This document shows positions 36,265 to 45,673 of a stretch of DNA of 64,000 nucleotides, piece after piece (the stretch's first letter is position 1; each line of letters begins with the position of its first letter). The stretch spans positions 806,001 to 870,000 of the forward strand of contig OZ253445.1 of the NCBI GenBank assembly GCA_965261165.1, written 5' to 3'. The position numbers and the translations under genes are program-made. Source of the stretch: SMWN01 sp965261165. Lineage in GTDB: Bacteria > Pseudomonadota > Gammaproteobacteria > Eutrophobiales > Eutrophobiaceae. The notes under the pieces are model-generated. The model was given only the letters and a program-made list of their open reading frames with translations, ran no database searches and was not told the DNA's origin.

Positions 36265-39177
36265 ATGGATACAATTCGATTACGTGGCGCACGTACTCAT
36301 AACTTAAAGAATGTTGACCTTGATATCCCTCGAGACAAGCTGGTTGTTATTACGGGTTTGTCGGGTTCAGGTAAGTCTTCGCTCGCATTTGATACGATTT
36401 ATGCCGAAGGTCAACGTCGCTATGTCGAATCGCTTTCTGCTTATGCAAGACAATTTCTGTCGATCATGGAAAAACCGGATGTCGATTTGATTGAAGGTTT
36501 ATCACCAGCCATTTCTATCGAGCAAAAATCAACATCACATAATCCGCGTTCTACCGTAGGCACCATTACAGAGATTTACGATTACCTGAGATTATTATTT
36601 GCCAGAGTTGGCGAGCCGCGTTGTCCTGAACATGATATTCCTCTGGCGGCACAAACCATTAGCCAAATGGTAGATCATGTCTTGGAACAGTCGGAGGGAA
36701 AACGTCTCATATTACTTGCGCCCGTAATGCAGGGACGTAAAGGGGAGCATTCTCAGTTAATTGATCGCTTGCGCAGTGAGGGCTTTGTGCGTGCGCGTAT
36801 CGATGGTGTTGTCACTGAACTGGATCAAGTGCCCGCACTAGATTTATACAAGAAACATGATATCGAAGTTGTGGTTGATCGTTTCAAGGTGCATCCAGAT
36901 TTAAAATTGAGACTGGCAGAATCATTCGAGACTGCAATTCGACTATCGGATGGTGTTGCCAAAGTTGTTCCCATGATTGATGCTGTTCAGAAAATATCAG
37001 AACAAAAAATATCTGGCTCAGAAGAGCTGATTTTTTCTTCTCGTTTTGCCTGCCATGAGTGTGGATACAGTCTGAATGAACTGGAGCCGAGAATATTTTC
37101 ATTTAACAATCCTGCTGGGGCCTGTTCCAGTTGTGATGGCCTCGGTATTGAGCAGTTTTTTGATCCCACGCATGTCGTACAACACGAAGAACTAAGTTTG
37201 CCTGGTGGCGCAATCCGTGGCTGGGATAGACGTAACGCTTATTATTTTCAATTAATTAAATCTCTGGCCAGTCATTACAAATTCAAGATAGATATTCCTT
37301 TTCATGATCTCTCAGATGAAATTCAGAACATTATTCTTTATGGCAGTGGCAATGAAGAAATTAATTTCAAATATTTAACTGACAGGAAAGTTATAGTTAA
37401 GAAAAAACATATCTTTGAGGGAGTAATCCCTAATATGCATCGTCGTTATAATGAAACTGAATCGGCCATGGTGCGGGAACAACTAGCTAAATATATGAAG
37501 AGTAGATCATGCCCAGCATGTCATGGTACACGACTAAATACTGCTGCTCGTCATGTCTTTGTGAATGAATACACTTTGCCAGATATCACGGCAATGCCTG
37601 TTGATACTGCCAGAAAATTTTTTGCAGAATTAAAGATGAAAGGTCAGCGCGCTGAGATTGCTGAGAAGATACTGAAAGAGGTGATTGATCGTTTGCAGTT
37701 TCTGGTGAATGTCGGCTTGGACTATTTAACTTTAAATCGCAGTGCCGAAACTTTATCTGGAGGCGAAGCACAGCGTATTCGATTAGCCAGCCAGATTGGT
37801 GCAGGTCTGGTCGGTGTTATGTATGTATTAGACGAACCTTCCATTGGATTGCATCAACGTGATAATCGACGCTTATTGAAGACTTTAAAACACTTAAGAG
37901 ATATGGGTAATACGGTGATCGTCGTCGAGCATGATGAAGAAGCTATTCTTGAGGCAGATCATGTTATTGATATTGGCTCTGGTGCTGGGGTGCACGGCGG
38001 TAGTATTATTGCGCAAGGCTTGCCCAGAGACATCATCAAAAATAAAGACTCCATCACAGGACAGTTTTTATCAGGCACCAAGCAAATTCATGTACCCTCA
38101 GAAACAACCCCTTTTGATAATGCCAAAGTACTCAAGCTGGAAGGTGCGACTGGCAATAACCTGAAAAATATAAATATTGAATTACCCATTGGTTTAATGA
38201 CTTGTATTACAGGTGTTTCAGGCTCGGGCAAATCAACGCTGATTAACGAGACCTTATATAAAATTGCCGCACGTGAAATTAATGGCTCCAATCTGGAGCC
38301 GACAGCGTATAAATCAGTTGAGGGTCTTAGCTGGTTTGATAAGGTTGTTGATATTAATCAAAGTCCCATAGGAAGAACGCCACGTTCAAATCCGGCAACC
38401 TATACGGGACTCTTTACCCCCATCAGAGAATTATTTTCTGCTACCCATGAGGCACGTTCGCGTGGTTACCAACCAGGGCGTTTTAGCTTTAATGTCAAAG
38501 GTGGGCGTTGTGAGGCTTGTCAGGGCGATGGGGTTATTAAAGTGGAAATGCATTTTCTACCGAACGTCTATGTGGCATGTGATACATGCAAAGGCCAACG
38601 CTATAATAGGGAAGCATTGGATGTTCGTTATAAGGGTAGGAATATTTACGAAATACTGAAATTAACGGTTGAAGAGGCCAGAGTGTTTTTCGATCCGGTG
38701 CCAGTGATTGCACGTAAATTGCAAACTTTGATGGACGTTGGTCTTTCTTATATCAGACTGGGTCAGAACGCGACGACATTATCCGGCGGTGAGGCACAAC
38801 GGGTGAAACTCTCGCGCGAATTATCAAAAAGAGATACAGGCAAAACTTTATACATTCTCGACGAACCAACGACTGGTTTACATTTTCATGATATTGAACA
38901 ATTATTGCAAGTATTACATCGACTACGTGATCACGGGAATACCATGGTAGTCATTGAACACAATCTGGATGTGATAAAGACGGCTGACTGGATAATTGAT
39001 CTGGGTCCAGAAGGTGGTGGTGGTGGTGGGGAGATCGTCGCAGTAGGTACGCCGACCGAAGTTGCTGCTAATAAAAAATCACATACCGGACATTATTTAA
39101 AACCCCTGCTTGGATACCACAATAAAAAAGTTACAAAAAAACCAGTAAGCAAGAATAAATTAGCGGTGACTTCATGA
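36265..39177 (+). CDS. uvrA: Excinuclease ABC subunit A
   Basis: UvrA is the damage-sensing ATPase of nucleotide excision repair and loads UvrB. The 970 residues include two ABC ATPase modules with Walker A motifs GLSGSGKSS and GVSGSGKST, and signatures LSGGEAQRIRLASQIG and LSGGEAQRVKLSRELS. Zinc modules are CHECGY...CSSCDG and CEACQGDG...CDTCKGQ. The C-terminal tail (about 25 residues, Lys-rich) is slightly longer than in E. coli. Its stop overlaps the next gene by 4 nt, which is unusual. No SOS box (CTGT-N8-ACAG) is visible in the 109-bp divergent region. Confidence 0.97.
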   Translation: MDTIRLRGARTHNLKNVDLDIPRDKLVVITGLSGSGKSSLAFDTIYAEGQRRYVESLSAYARQFLSIMEKPDVDLIEGLSPAISIEQKSTSHNPRSTVGTITEIYDYLRLLFARVGEPRCPEHDIPLAAQTISQMVDHVLEQSEGKRLILLAPVMQGRKGEHSQLIDRLRSEGFVRARIDGVVTELDQVPALDLYKKHDIEVVVDRFKVHPDLKLRLAESFETAIRLSDGVAKVVPMIDAVQKISEQKISGSEELIFSSRFACHECGYSLNELEPRIFSFNNPAGACSSCDGLGIEQFFDPTHVVQHEELSLPGGAIRGWDRRNAYYFQLIKSLASHYKFKIDIPFHDLSDEIQNIILYGSGNEEINFKYLTDRKVIVKKKHIFEGVIPNMHRRYNETESAMVREQLAKYMKSRSCPACHGTRLNTAARHVFVNEYTLPDITAMPVDTARKFFAELKMKGQRAEIAEKILKEVIDRLQFLVNVGLDYLTLNRSAETLSGGEAQRIRLASQIGAGLVGVMYVLDEPSIGLHQRDNRRLLKTLKHLRDMGNTVIVVEHDEEAILEADHVIDIGSGAGVHGGSIIAQGLPRDIIKNKDSITGQFLSGTKQIHVPSETTPFDNAKVLKLEGATGNNLKNINIELPIGLMTCITGVSGSGKSTLINETLYKIAAREINGSNLEPTAYKSVEGLSWFDKVVDINQSPIGRTPRSNPATYTGLFTPIRELFSATHEARSRGYQPGRFSFNVKGGRCEACQGDGVIKVEMHFLPNVYVACDTCKGQRYNREALDVRYKGRNIYEILKLTVEEARVFFDPVPVIARKLQTLMDVGLSYIRLGQNATTLSGGEAQRVKLSRELSKRDTGKTLYILDEPTTGLHFHDIEQLLQVLHRLRDHGNTMVVIEHNLDVIKTADWIIDLGPEGGGGGGEIVAVGTPTEVAANKKSHTGHYLKPLLGYHNKKVTKKPVSKNKLAVTS

Positions 39178-40394
39178 GATTAAGAATAACTATTGGTTTT
39201 TTTATTCTATTATTTTGCAGCCAAATCAGTATTGCGAATGAACTCGATGAACCATTTCTTGAAGATCACTCACGGTATCCTGTAAATTGGCAGAAACTAC
39301 CTCAACCATATCACACTAAATCTGCAACCAATCCTCCAAGGTTGATCGAAAAACCAAAAGATGTATCTCTTTCAGTGCCTGAAGGATTTATTGTTGAAGA
39401 ATATTTATCTAATTTTTTGCAACCCAGATTCATGCTGCTTGGACCTGAGAATGAAGTCCTGCTAGCAGATATGTCGGCGGGGATAATCTATATCATACGT
39501 GACAAAAAAGCAGTGCCATTAATCACAAACTTAAGTCGACCTTATGGCATGGCCTTCTACAGGGGCTGGTTATACGTTGCTGAAGCCACTTCAGTAAAAC
39601 GTTATAAATACTCATCGAAACAGGATAGTCTGGGGAAAGGCAAAGAAGTGATTCCTTTACATCGCTATGCTACCGGGCATATTACACGTTCTATTTTGTT
39701 TGATGAGACAGCTGAGAAACTCTATCTAACAGTGGGGTCGGAATCAAACGTGAACCTTGGTGAGCCGCCGATTCGTGCGGCGGTAAGTCGTTACAACCCA
39801 GATGGAACGGGTTTTGAATTATTCGCTACTGGTATTCGTAATCCTATTGGTTTGCAATGGTCTCCCCATACTGAACCAAAAACATTGTGGGTCACAGCTC
39901 ATGAACGAGATGGCCTGGGTGATGATCTGGTTCCGGATTACTTCACTAAATTAGAGAAAGGTGGGTTTTACGGATGGCCATATGCTTATATTGGCCCACA
40001 TGAAGACCCACGTCATACAGGCGTTGCGCCAGATAAGGTTAAGCAAACATTATATCCGAGTGTTTTATTGGGAGGGCATGTCGGCTCAATGGATTTTACA
40101 TTCTATACTGGCGCACAATTCCCGGAAAAATATCAGGGCGGCGCATTTCTAGCATTACATGGTTCATGGAATCGTTCGAAGCGTGCTGGCTACAAGATTA
40201 TTTTTGTGCCTTTTAAAAATGGTCAGCCCGCATCAGGCCCGGAAGATTTTCTAACTGGCTGGATGTTAGCCGAAGATAAGGCAGAAGTCTGGGGTCGACC
40301 TGTAGCAGTTTTACAAATGCCAGACGGCTCACTCTTGATAAGTGACGACGCGGCAGGCAAGCTCTGGCGTGTCTCTTATAATCAACAAAAATAA
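39174..40394 (+). CDS. Exported PQQ-dependent sugar (sorbosone/glucose) dehydrogenase-like protein
   Basis: A 406-residue protein with a Sec signal (MRLRITIGFFILLFCSQISIANE). The six-bladed propeller of the soluble quinoprotein sugar dehydrogenase family is recognisable in FATGIRNPIGLQWSP and ELWVTAHERDGLGDD-like sequence (here TLWVTAHERDGLGDD), then GGFYGWPYAYIGPHEDPR and ALHGSWNRSKRAGYKI near the C terminus. Most relatives are called L-sorbosone dehydrogenases, but substrate and PQQ use are unproven. The ATG overlaps the uvrA stop by 4 nt (ATGA), so translation is coupled to a cytoplasmic DNA repair gene. No PQQ synthesis genes are in the window. Confidence 0.85.
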   Translation: MRLRITIGFFILLFCSQISIANELDEPFLEDHSRYPVNWQKLPQPYHTKSATNPPRLIEKPKDVSLSVPEGFIVEEYLSNFLQPRFMLLGPENEVLLADMSAGIIYIIRDKKAVPLITNLSRPYGMAFYRGWLYVAEATSVKRYKYSSKQDSLGKGKEVIPLHRYATGHITRSILFDETAEKLYLTVGSESNVNLGEPPIRAAVSRYNPDGTGFELFATGIRNPIGLQWSPHTEPKTLWVTAHERDGLGDDLVPDYFTKLEKGGFYGWPYAYIGPHEDPRHTGVAPDKVKQTLYPSVLLGGHVGSMDFTFYTGAQFPEKYQGGAFLALHGSWNRSKRAGYKIIFVPFKNGQPASGPEDFLTGWMLAEDKAEVWGRPVAVLQMPDGSLLISDDAAGKLWRVSYNQQK

Positions 40395-40439
40395 ATTTAA
40401 ACCAATATTTTTTTAATGTAGAACAGTAGAGATATTTTT

Positions 40440-41372
40440 ATGTCAGCGTTAATTTGCGGCTCATTTGCCTATGACAACATCATGGTCTTTCCAGATCAAT
40501 TCAAAAATCATATCTTGCCGGACAAGGTGCATATGTTGAATGTTTGTTTCATGGTGCCAGATATGCGGCGCGAATTTGGTGGTTGTGCCGGTAATATCGC
40601 TTTTAATCTCAATCTACTCGGTGACAAAGTCATTCCTATGGGTGCAGTGGGCAAGGATTTTGATCCTTATCGTTACTGGATGAAAAAAAATAAAATTGAT
40701 CAAACACACCTTAAAGTTATTGAGGATGTATTTACTGGGCAGGCATTTATTACTACGGATCTGGATAATAATCAGATCACCACCTTTCATCCAGGAGCCA
40801 TGAATTTTTCTCACGACAACAAAGTGTCTGATGCCAAAGATATCAGTATCGGAATAATTTCACCTGATGGGCGCGATGGCATGATTCAACATGCCAGTCA
40901 GTTTGTCGCAGCAGATATTCCCTTTATGTTTGATCCTGGTCAAGGTTTGCCAATGTTTGATACTGACGATCTGAAGACTTTTTTTAAGCAGGCAACCTGG
41001 ATCACCGTGAATGATTACGAATGGCAGATAATGCAAGAGCATACAGAGATGACACCGCATGACGTGGCAGAGTTGGTGGACGCAGTAATTATTACCAAGG
41101 GTGGTGATGGCTCGCTGATTTATACCCAAGATAAGCGCTATGAAATTCCCAGCGCTAAACCAACAAGCCTTGAAGATCCTACTGGTTGTGGAGATGCTTA
41201 TCGTGCTGGGTTGTTATACGGTCTGATGAATGACATGGACTGGGATACAACAGGACGAATTGCTTCTTTAATGGGCGCAATCAAGATTGAAAGTCATGGC
41301 ACGCAGAATCATTCCTTTACCATGGATAAATTTAAGAAAAGATATCAAGAGGAGTTTGGCGCAGAGTTTTAA
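40440..41372 (+). CDS. PfkB-family carbohydrate/nucleoside kinase, adenosine kinase-like
   Basis: A 310-residue ribokinase-fold enzyme. The start MSALICGSFAYDNIMVF and the glycine pair in REFGGCAGNIAFNL match the first PfkB signature. The second signature DPTGCGDAYRAGLLYG contains the catalytic Asp and anion hole, although Cys replaces the usual Ala of GAGD. Close relatives are annotated as adenosine kinases, which would make AMP from adenosine for purine salvage. It follows the sugar dehydrogenase gene by 45 nt and is convergent with malate synthase. Substrate is uncertain. Confidence 0.85.
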   Translation: MSALICGSFAYDNIMVFPDQFKNHILPDKVHMLNVCFMVPDMRREFGGCAGNIAFNLNLLGDKVIPMGAVGKDFDPYRYWMKKNKIDQTHLKVIEDVFTGQAFITTDLDNNQITTFHPGAMNFSHDNKVSDAKDISIGIISPDGRDGMIQHASQFVAADIPFMFDPGQGLPMFDTDDLKTFFKQATWITVNDYEWQIMQEHTEMTPHDVAELVDAVIITKGGDGSLIYTQDKRYEIPSAKPTSLEDPTGCGDAYRAGLLYGLMNDMDWDTTGRIASLMGAIKIESHGTQNHSFTMDKFKKRYQEEFGAEF

Positions 41373-41469
41373 ATCGAATTAATATCATTTCTGATACCAA
41401 TACCACGGTCGTAGACTGGTTTTCCACCACACCATCCCGCGACACATAAAAAAGTTTTCCTGAAAATCA

Positions 41470-43674
41470 TTACATTGTTTTCTGCTCACGCCTACGTTGA
41501 TATAAAATAAATTCTGTATAACCGTTGGCTTGATCAAGCCCTTCAAACACCAGCTCCAGAGCCGCTTTAAACGGAATACTAGCATCGAAATTTTCTGACA
41601 TAGCCTGGTAGTGAAGATTGTCTCGATTTTGACGATCAACAATCACAGCCATTCGTTTCATTGCTGCATGAACTTCATCAGCAGTGACGATCTTATGCTG
41701 TAACCAGTTGGTAATATGCTGGCTCGATATCCTTAATGTTGCGCAATCTTCCATCAAGGCAACATCATTGATATCAAGAACCTTGGAACAACCAATACCT
41801 TGACCTACCCAACGTGAAACATAGCCCAGAATGCCCTGTGCATTGTTTTCTAATTCATGTCTGATTTCATTTGTCGTCAGTTTTCGATCAGCACTCATTA
41901 TTGGAATATCGAGAATATCATCCACTGGAATAAGTTTTTCTTTCATTAACGCATCTTGGCGGCTATTCACATTCAATCGATGATAATGAATAGCATGTAA
42001 GGTTGCCGCAATCGGTGAAGGCACCCAGGAGGTATTGGCGCCTGCTTTAAGATGCTGGATCTTGGTCTTCATCATGTTATTCATTTCTTCTGGCATTGCC
42101 CACATGCCTTTACCGATCTGAGCACGACCTTTTAAGCCACAATTAAGACCTACCTGAACATTGGAACCTTCATAGGCTAATAACCACTTTGCATTTTTTA
42201 ATTCAGTCTTGGGAACGACAGGACCGGCTTCCATATTGGTATGAATATCATCTCCGGTTCGGTCAAGGAAACCGGTATTAATGAAAAAGACGCGTTCTTT
42301 AGCGGCATAAATACAGGCTTTAAGATTCACTGAAGTTCGACGTTCTTCATCCATGATACCCATCTTCAAGGTGTTTCGTTTTAGATCAAGTGCATCTTCG
42401 ATGCGTGCAAATAGTTGACTAGCCAATGCGACTTCATCTGGACCATGCATCTTGGGTTTAACAATATTAACGGAGCCGGTTCTGCTGTTACGCAGTGCAT
42501 TATTTCCTGATAAATCATGCTTTGCACAGAGTGTCGTGATCAAGCCGTCCAGCATGGTTTCTGGAATGGGTTTTCCCTGATAAAGCACCGCATCTGTTTC
42601 CAGGTGCATACCGACATTTCTAACCAGCATCAGGCTGCGTCCATGCATGATAACGGGTTTGCCATTAGTCCCTATATAGGTTTTATCTGACGCCATTGAA
42701 CGCTCAATGGATTTATTATCTTTGACGACGGCACGTATCAAGGTACCTTGCATAAGACCGAGCCAGTTACGGTAGACATTTATTTTGTCTGCGGTGTCCA
42801 CTGAGGCAACTGAGTCTTCACAATCCATAATGGTGGTGATTGCCGATTCTAGATGAACATCATAAATGTTGGCGTGATCGCGGCGACCAATAAATAATCC
42901 TTCACCGAAACGAATTTCAAGATGTAAACCATGATGGCAAAGTAAAATTTCGTCGGGACTTTCTGGTTTTCCGGTATAGCCAATGAATTGTTGTGGCTTT
43001 AACAATGTTGTTTCACTGTCATCACCAAATTGCACGGTGAGCTGATTGTTTTTAACAAAATATTGCGTCACATGTTTGTGTGTGTCACGTTCCAGTGCAA
43101 AGTGCCGATCCAGAAAATGTCGCGCACGCTCAATGACTCGAACACCACGAATCAGATTATATTTTGTAATATTTTTACAGCCGTTTGCTTCTGAAATAGT
43201 ATCTGTTGAATAGAAGGCATCATAGAGACTGCTCCAACGTGCATTGACAGCGTTTAAGATATAACGTGCATTATCAAGGGGAACAACGAGTTGTGGTCCT
43301 GAAACTTCAGCGATCTCAACATCTACATTATCCGTGCTAATGTTAAAGTCATCAGGTTCATCGACCAGATATCCGATTTTTTGTAGAAATTGTTTATAGG
43401 CAACAGGATCATGTTTTTCATTACGATGCGTTTGATGCCACTTGTCAATTTGTTGTTGTAGCTGATCACGATTGCTTAAAAGCTCGGTATTTCTGGGCGC
43501 TAGATCGCGGATGATATTTTCAAGTGATGACCAAAAGCTAGTCGCTTCAATCCCGGTTCCAGGGATAGCTTCAGTTGCTATAAAGTTGTAAAGATCTTCA
43601 GCGATATCGAGATCACCTCGTTTTTGATAGTTCATATTTCTAGTTTTCATCTCTATGGTTGCTGCATCACTCAT
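41470..43674 (-). CDS. glcB: Malate synthase G
   Basis: This enzyme condenses glyoxylate with acetyl-CoA to malate, feeding C2 carbon from glycolate or acetate into the TCA cycle. The 734 residues match isoform G (E. coli 723) rather than the shorter isoform A. Visible family motifs include NVDVEIAEVSGPQLVVPLDN-type N-terminal sequence (trimmed), TTIMDCEDSVASVD with Mg ligands, GTLIRAVVKDNKS, NIVKPKMHGPDEVA and NVQVGLNCGLKGRAQIGKGM (part). Isocitrate lyase is not in the window. A GlcG-like gene lies 3 kb away, so parts of a glycolate locus may be dispersed here. It is divergent from the serA region. Confidence 0.95.
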   Translation of the reverse strand: MSDAATIEMKTRNMNYQKRGDLDIAEDLYNFIATEAIPGTGIEATSFWSSLENIIRDLAPRNTELLSNRDQLQQQIDKWHQTHRNEKHDPVAYKQFLQKIGYLVDEPDDFNISTDNVDVEIAEVSGPQLVVPLDNARYILNAVNARWSSLYDAFYSTDTISEANGCKNITKYNLIRGVRVIERARHFLDRHFALERDTHKHVTQYFVKNNQLTVQFGDDSETTLLKPQQFIGYTGKPESPDEILLCHHGLHLEIRFGEGLFIGRRDHANIYDVHLESAITTIMDCEDSVASVDTADKINVYRNWLGLMQGTLIRAVVKDNKSIERSMASDKTYIGTNGKPVIMHGRSLMLVRNVGMHLETDAVLYQGKPIPETMLDGLITTLCAKHDLSGNNALRNSRTGSVNIVKPKMHGPDEVALASQLFARIEDALDLKRNTLKMGIMDEERRTSVNLKACIYAAKERVFFINTGFLDRTGDDIHTNMEAGPVVPKTELKNAKWLLAYEGSNVQVGLNCGLKGRAQIGKGMWAMPEEMNNMMKTKIQHLKAGANTSWVPSPIAATLHAIHYHRLNVNSRQDALMKEKLIPVDDILDIPIMSADRKLTTNEIRHELENNAQGILGYVSRWVGQGIGCSKVLDINDVALMEDCATLRISSQHITNWLQHKIVTADEVHAAMKRMAVIVDRQNRDNLHYQAMSENFDASIPFKAALELVFEGLDQANGYTEFILYQRRREQKTM

Positions 43675-43830
43675 GTCAATTATTAATGAAATTTCATATT
43701 TGTGCAGTGCAGCAGGTTAAAGGAAATCGACTTTTTACGCAATATCAATAAAAAGTGATGACTTGAAAAATTTAGCTTCTTCCAGGATCTGAGATAGTCT
43801 CCTGTGCGCCTGACGGAGCAAACCGTCAAC

Positions 43831-43864
43831 TAATTAGAGGTTAGAAATAATTAGAGGTTAGAAA
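43831..43864 (+). repeat. Perfect 17-bp tandem duplication carrying a ribosome-binding sequence
   Basis: TAATTAGAGGTTAGAAA is repeated head to tail at 43831-43847 and 43848-43864, immediately before the ATG at 43865. Each copy contains AGAGG, so the ribosome site of the following small frame is duplicated. Upstream is a small hairpin GACGG-AGCAAA-CCGTC (43812-43827). Confidence 0.8.
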
Positions 43865-44080
43865 ATGAACATATCTGCCAATAGGCTTTGTGAAAAGCTT
43901 TCTGTGTGGCTACAAGTCACACGTTTATTCCCCGTTTTTAATAAACATCACAGTTGCAAACCACTACCATCCGCTGTCAATAATCTGGCGCGAAGTCATC
44001 ACATTTCCACAACAGAATCTCGCCTGAATCAGATAATTAGCCCTCCGCTAAAGCTCTTTGATTTCAAGGCGGCGGCATAA
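43865..44080 (+). CDS. Small uncharacterised open frame overlapping the serA start
   Basis: A 71-codon frame that starts right after a duplicated AGAGG sequence and ends TAATG, sharing one base with the serA start codon. Such stop-start overlap suggests translational coupling and therefore a real gene or leader. The product (MNISANRLCEKLSVWLQVTR at the start) is basic, has no membrane segment or signal, and resembles no family I know. It could be a leader that adjusted serA translation, or a chance frame. It sits in front of a decayed gene, so it may be non-functional too. Confidence 0.35.
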   Translation: MNISANRLCEKLSVWLQVTRLFPVFNKHHSCKPLPSAVNNLARSHHISTTESRLNQIISPPLKLFDFKAAA

Positions 44081-45673
44081 TGTCAAAACTACGCGTATTG
44101 ATTTCGGATCCTATGTCTAGTCAGGCGATAAATGTCTTTGAAGAGCGTGGCATAGAAGTCGTTCAAACTGGAAAAATGACCGAAGATGAACTGCTGGAAA
44201 TAATTCCAGAGTTTCATGGCTTGGCGATTCGTTCAGTGACACAAGTAACAGAAAAAGTGTTAGCTGCCGCCAAAAAGTTAAAAGTAGTCGGTCGTGCGGC
44301 ATTGGTATCGACAATATCAATGACAAAGCATGTACGGCAAGGGATATCGTGATGATGAATACGCCGATGGGTAATGCCATAACGACAGCGGAACATTCAT
44401 TAGCAATGATGTTTTCTCTGGCGTGCCATATTCCACAGGCGAATCAAACTACTTATGCGGGTGAATGGGCAAAATCACGTTACATGGGGATCGAATTAAG
44501 CGGCAAGATGCTGGGCATTATTGGTTGCGGGAACATTGGTTCCATTGTTGCAGAGAAGGCGCTTGGTTTTGGTTTAAAAGTACAGGCTTATGATCCATAT
44601 TTAACAGAAGAGCGCGCTAGTGAATTAGGCATCAGAAAAGTTGATCTGGAAATATTGTTGACTACGTCTGATGTTATCTCACTGCATGCGCCGAAGACAT
44701 CGGAGACGGAGAATATCATTAGCGCATCGGCGATAAATAAAATGAAAAAAGGCGCGTTATTGGTGAATTGCGCTCGTGGTGGTCTGCTTGATGAATTGGC
44801 ATTACGCGTCGCGCTTGAAAGTGGTCATTTACGAGACGTGGCACTGGATGTTTATCTTCAAGAACCTGCAAAAGAGAATCCGCTATTTGGTTTGGAGAAT
44901 GTCATTTGTACACCTCATCTAGGTGCATCAACAACAGAAGCACAGGAAAAAGTTGCGGTTCAGATTGCCGAACAAATTTCGGATTATTTATTGGAAGGTT
45001 CGATCAAGAACGCACTGAATGCACCGAGTCTATCCGCAGAAGAAGTATGACAATTAAAACCTTATCTACAATTAGCTGATTTTCTCGGAGCCTTTGCAGG
45101 TCAACTTAGCGATACCACGATTAAAGGATTGACCGTCACTTTTGCGGGTGATGCAGCTAAACTGGATGTTGAGCCATTAGCGACACAAGTCGTGCAATCA
45201 GTACTGGCGCCACATTTTAGTAATATAAATGCTGTTAATGCACGGCAGGTGGCCAGAGACAGAGGTATACATATCACTGAGGCAAAGGAAGATCTGGAGG
45301 ATGTTTATCATAGTCGGGTAACGATCAGCATTATCACCGAAGACAAGACGCGTGATGTCAGTGGAGCGCTTATTCAAAACCGACCAAGGTTAATTGATAT
45401 AAGGGTATCAAACTGGAATCAGAGTTTGGTGAGCATATGCTTTATATCACCAATCAGGATGAGCCTAGCATGATTGCCGCGACCGGTAATTTTGCCGCTG
45501 ACAGAGGAATTAATATTGCCAATATGCATCTTGGTCGAAGAGAAAGTCGTGGTGATGCTATTTCATTACTGGAGATAGATGCGCCGATAAAACAGGATGA
45601 TCTGAAAGCATTGAGAGCAATAAAGCATATTTATAATGCGCAGTATTTGTGTTTTTATTCACTCACAATATGA
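44080..45673 (+). pseudogene. serA: Decayed D-3-phosphoglycerate dehydrogenase gene
   Basis: Long-form SerA (about 525 residues) makes 3-phosphohydroxypyruvate, the first step to serine. All parts are recognisable: the N-terminal substrate domain (MSKLRVLISDPMSSQA), the NAD-binding domain (LGIIGCGNIGSIVAEKA), CARGGLLDE, TPHLGASTTEAQEK, the intervening domain and the C-terminal ACT domain (GRRESRGDAISLLEID). The frame is broken three times: a one-base loss in the G run at 44298-44299, an in-frame TGA at 45048-45050 before QLKPYLQLADF, and a one-base loss at about 45401-45403. The remnant still ends in an ATGA overlap with serB. Three independent lesions make assembly error alone unlikely. Confidence 0.88.
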
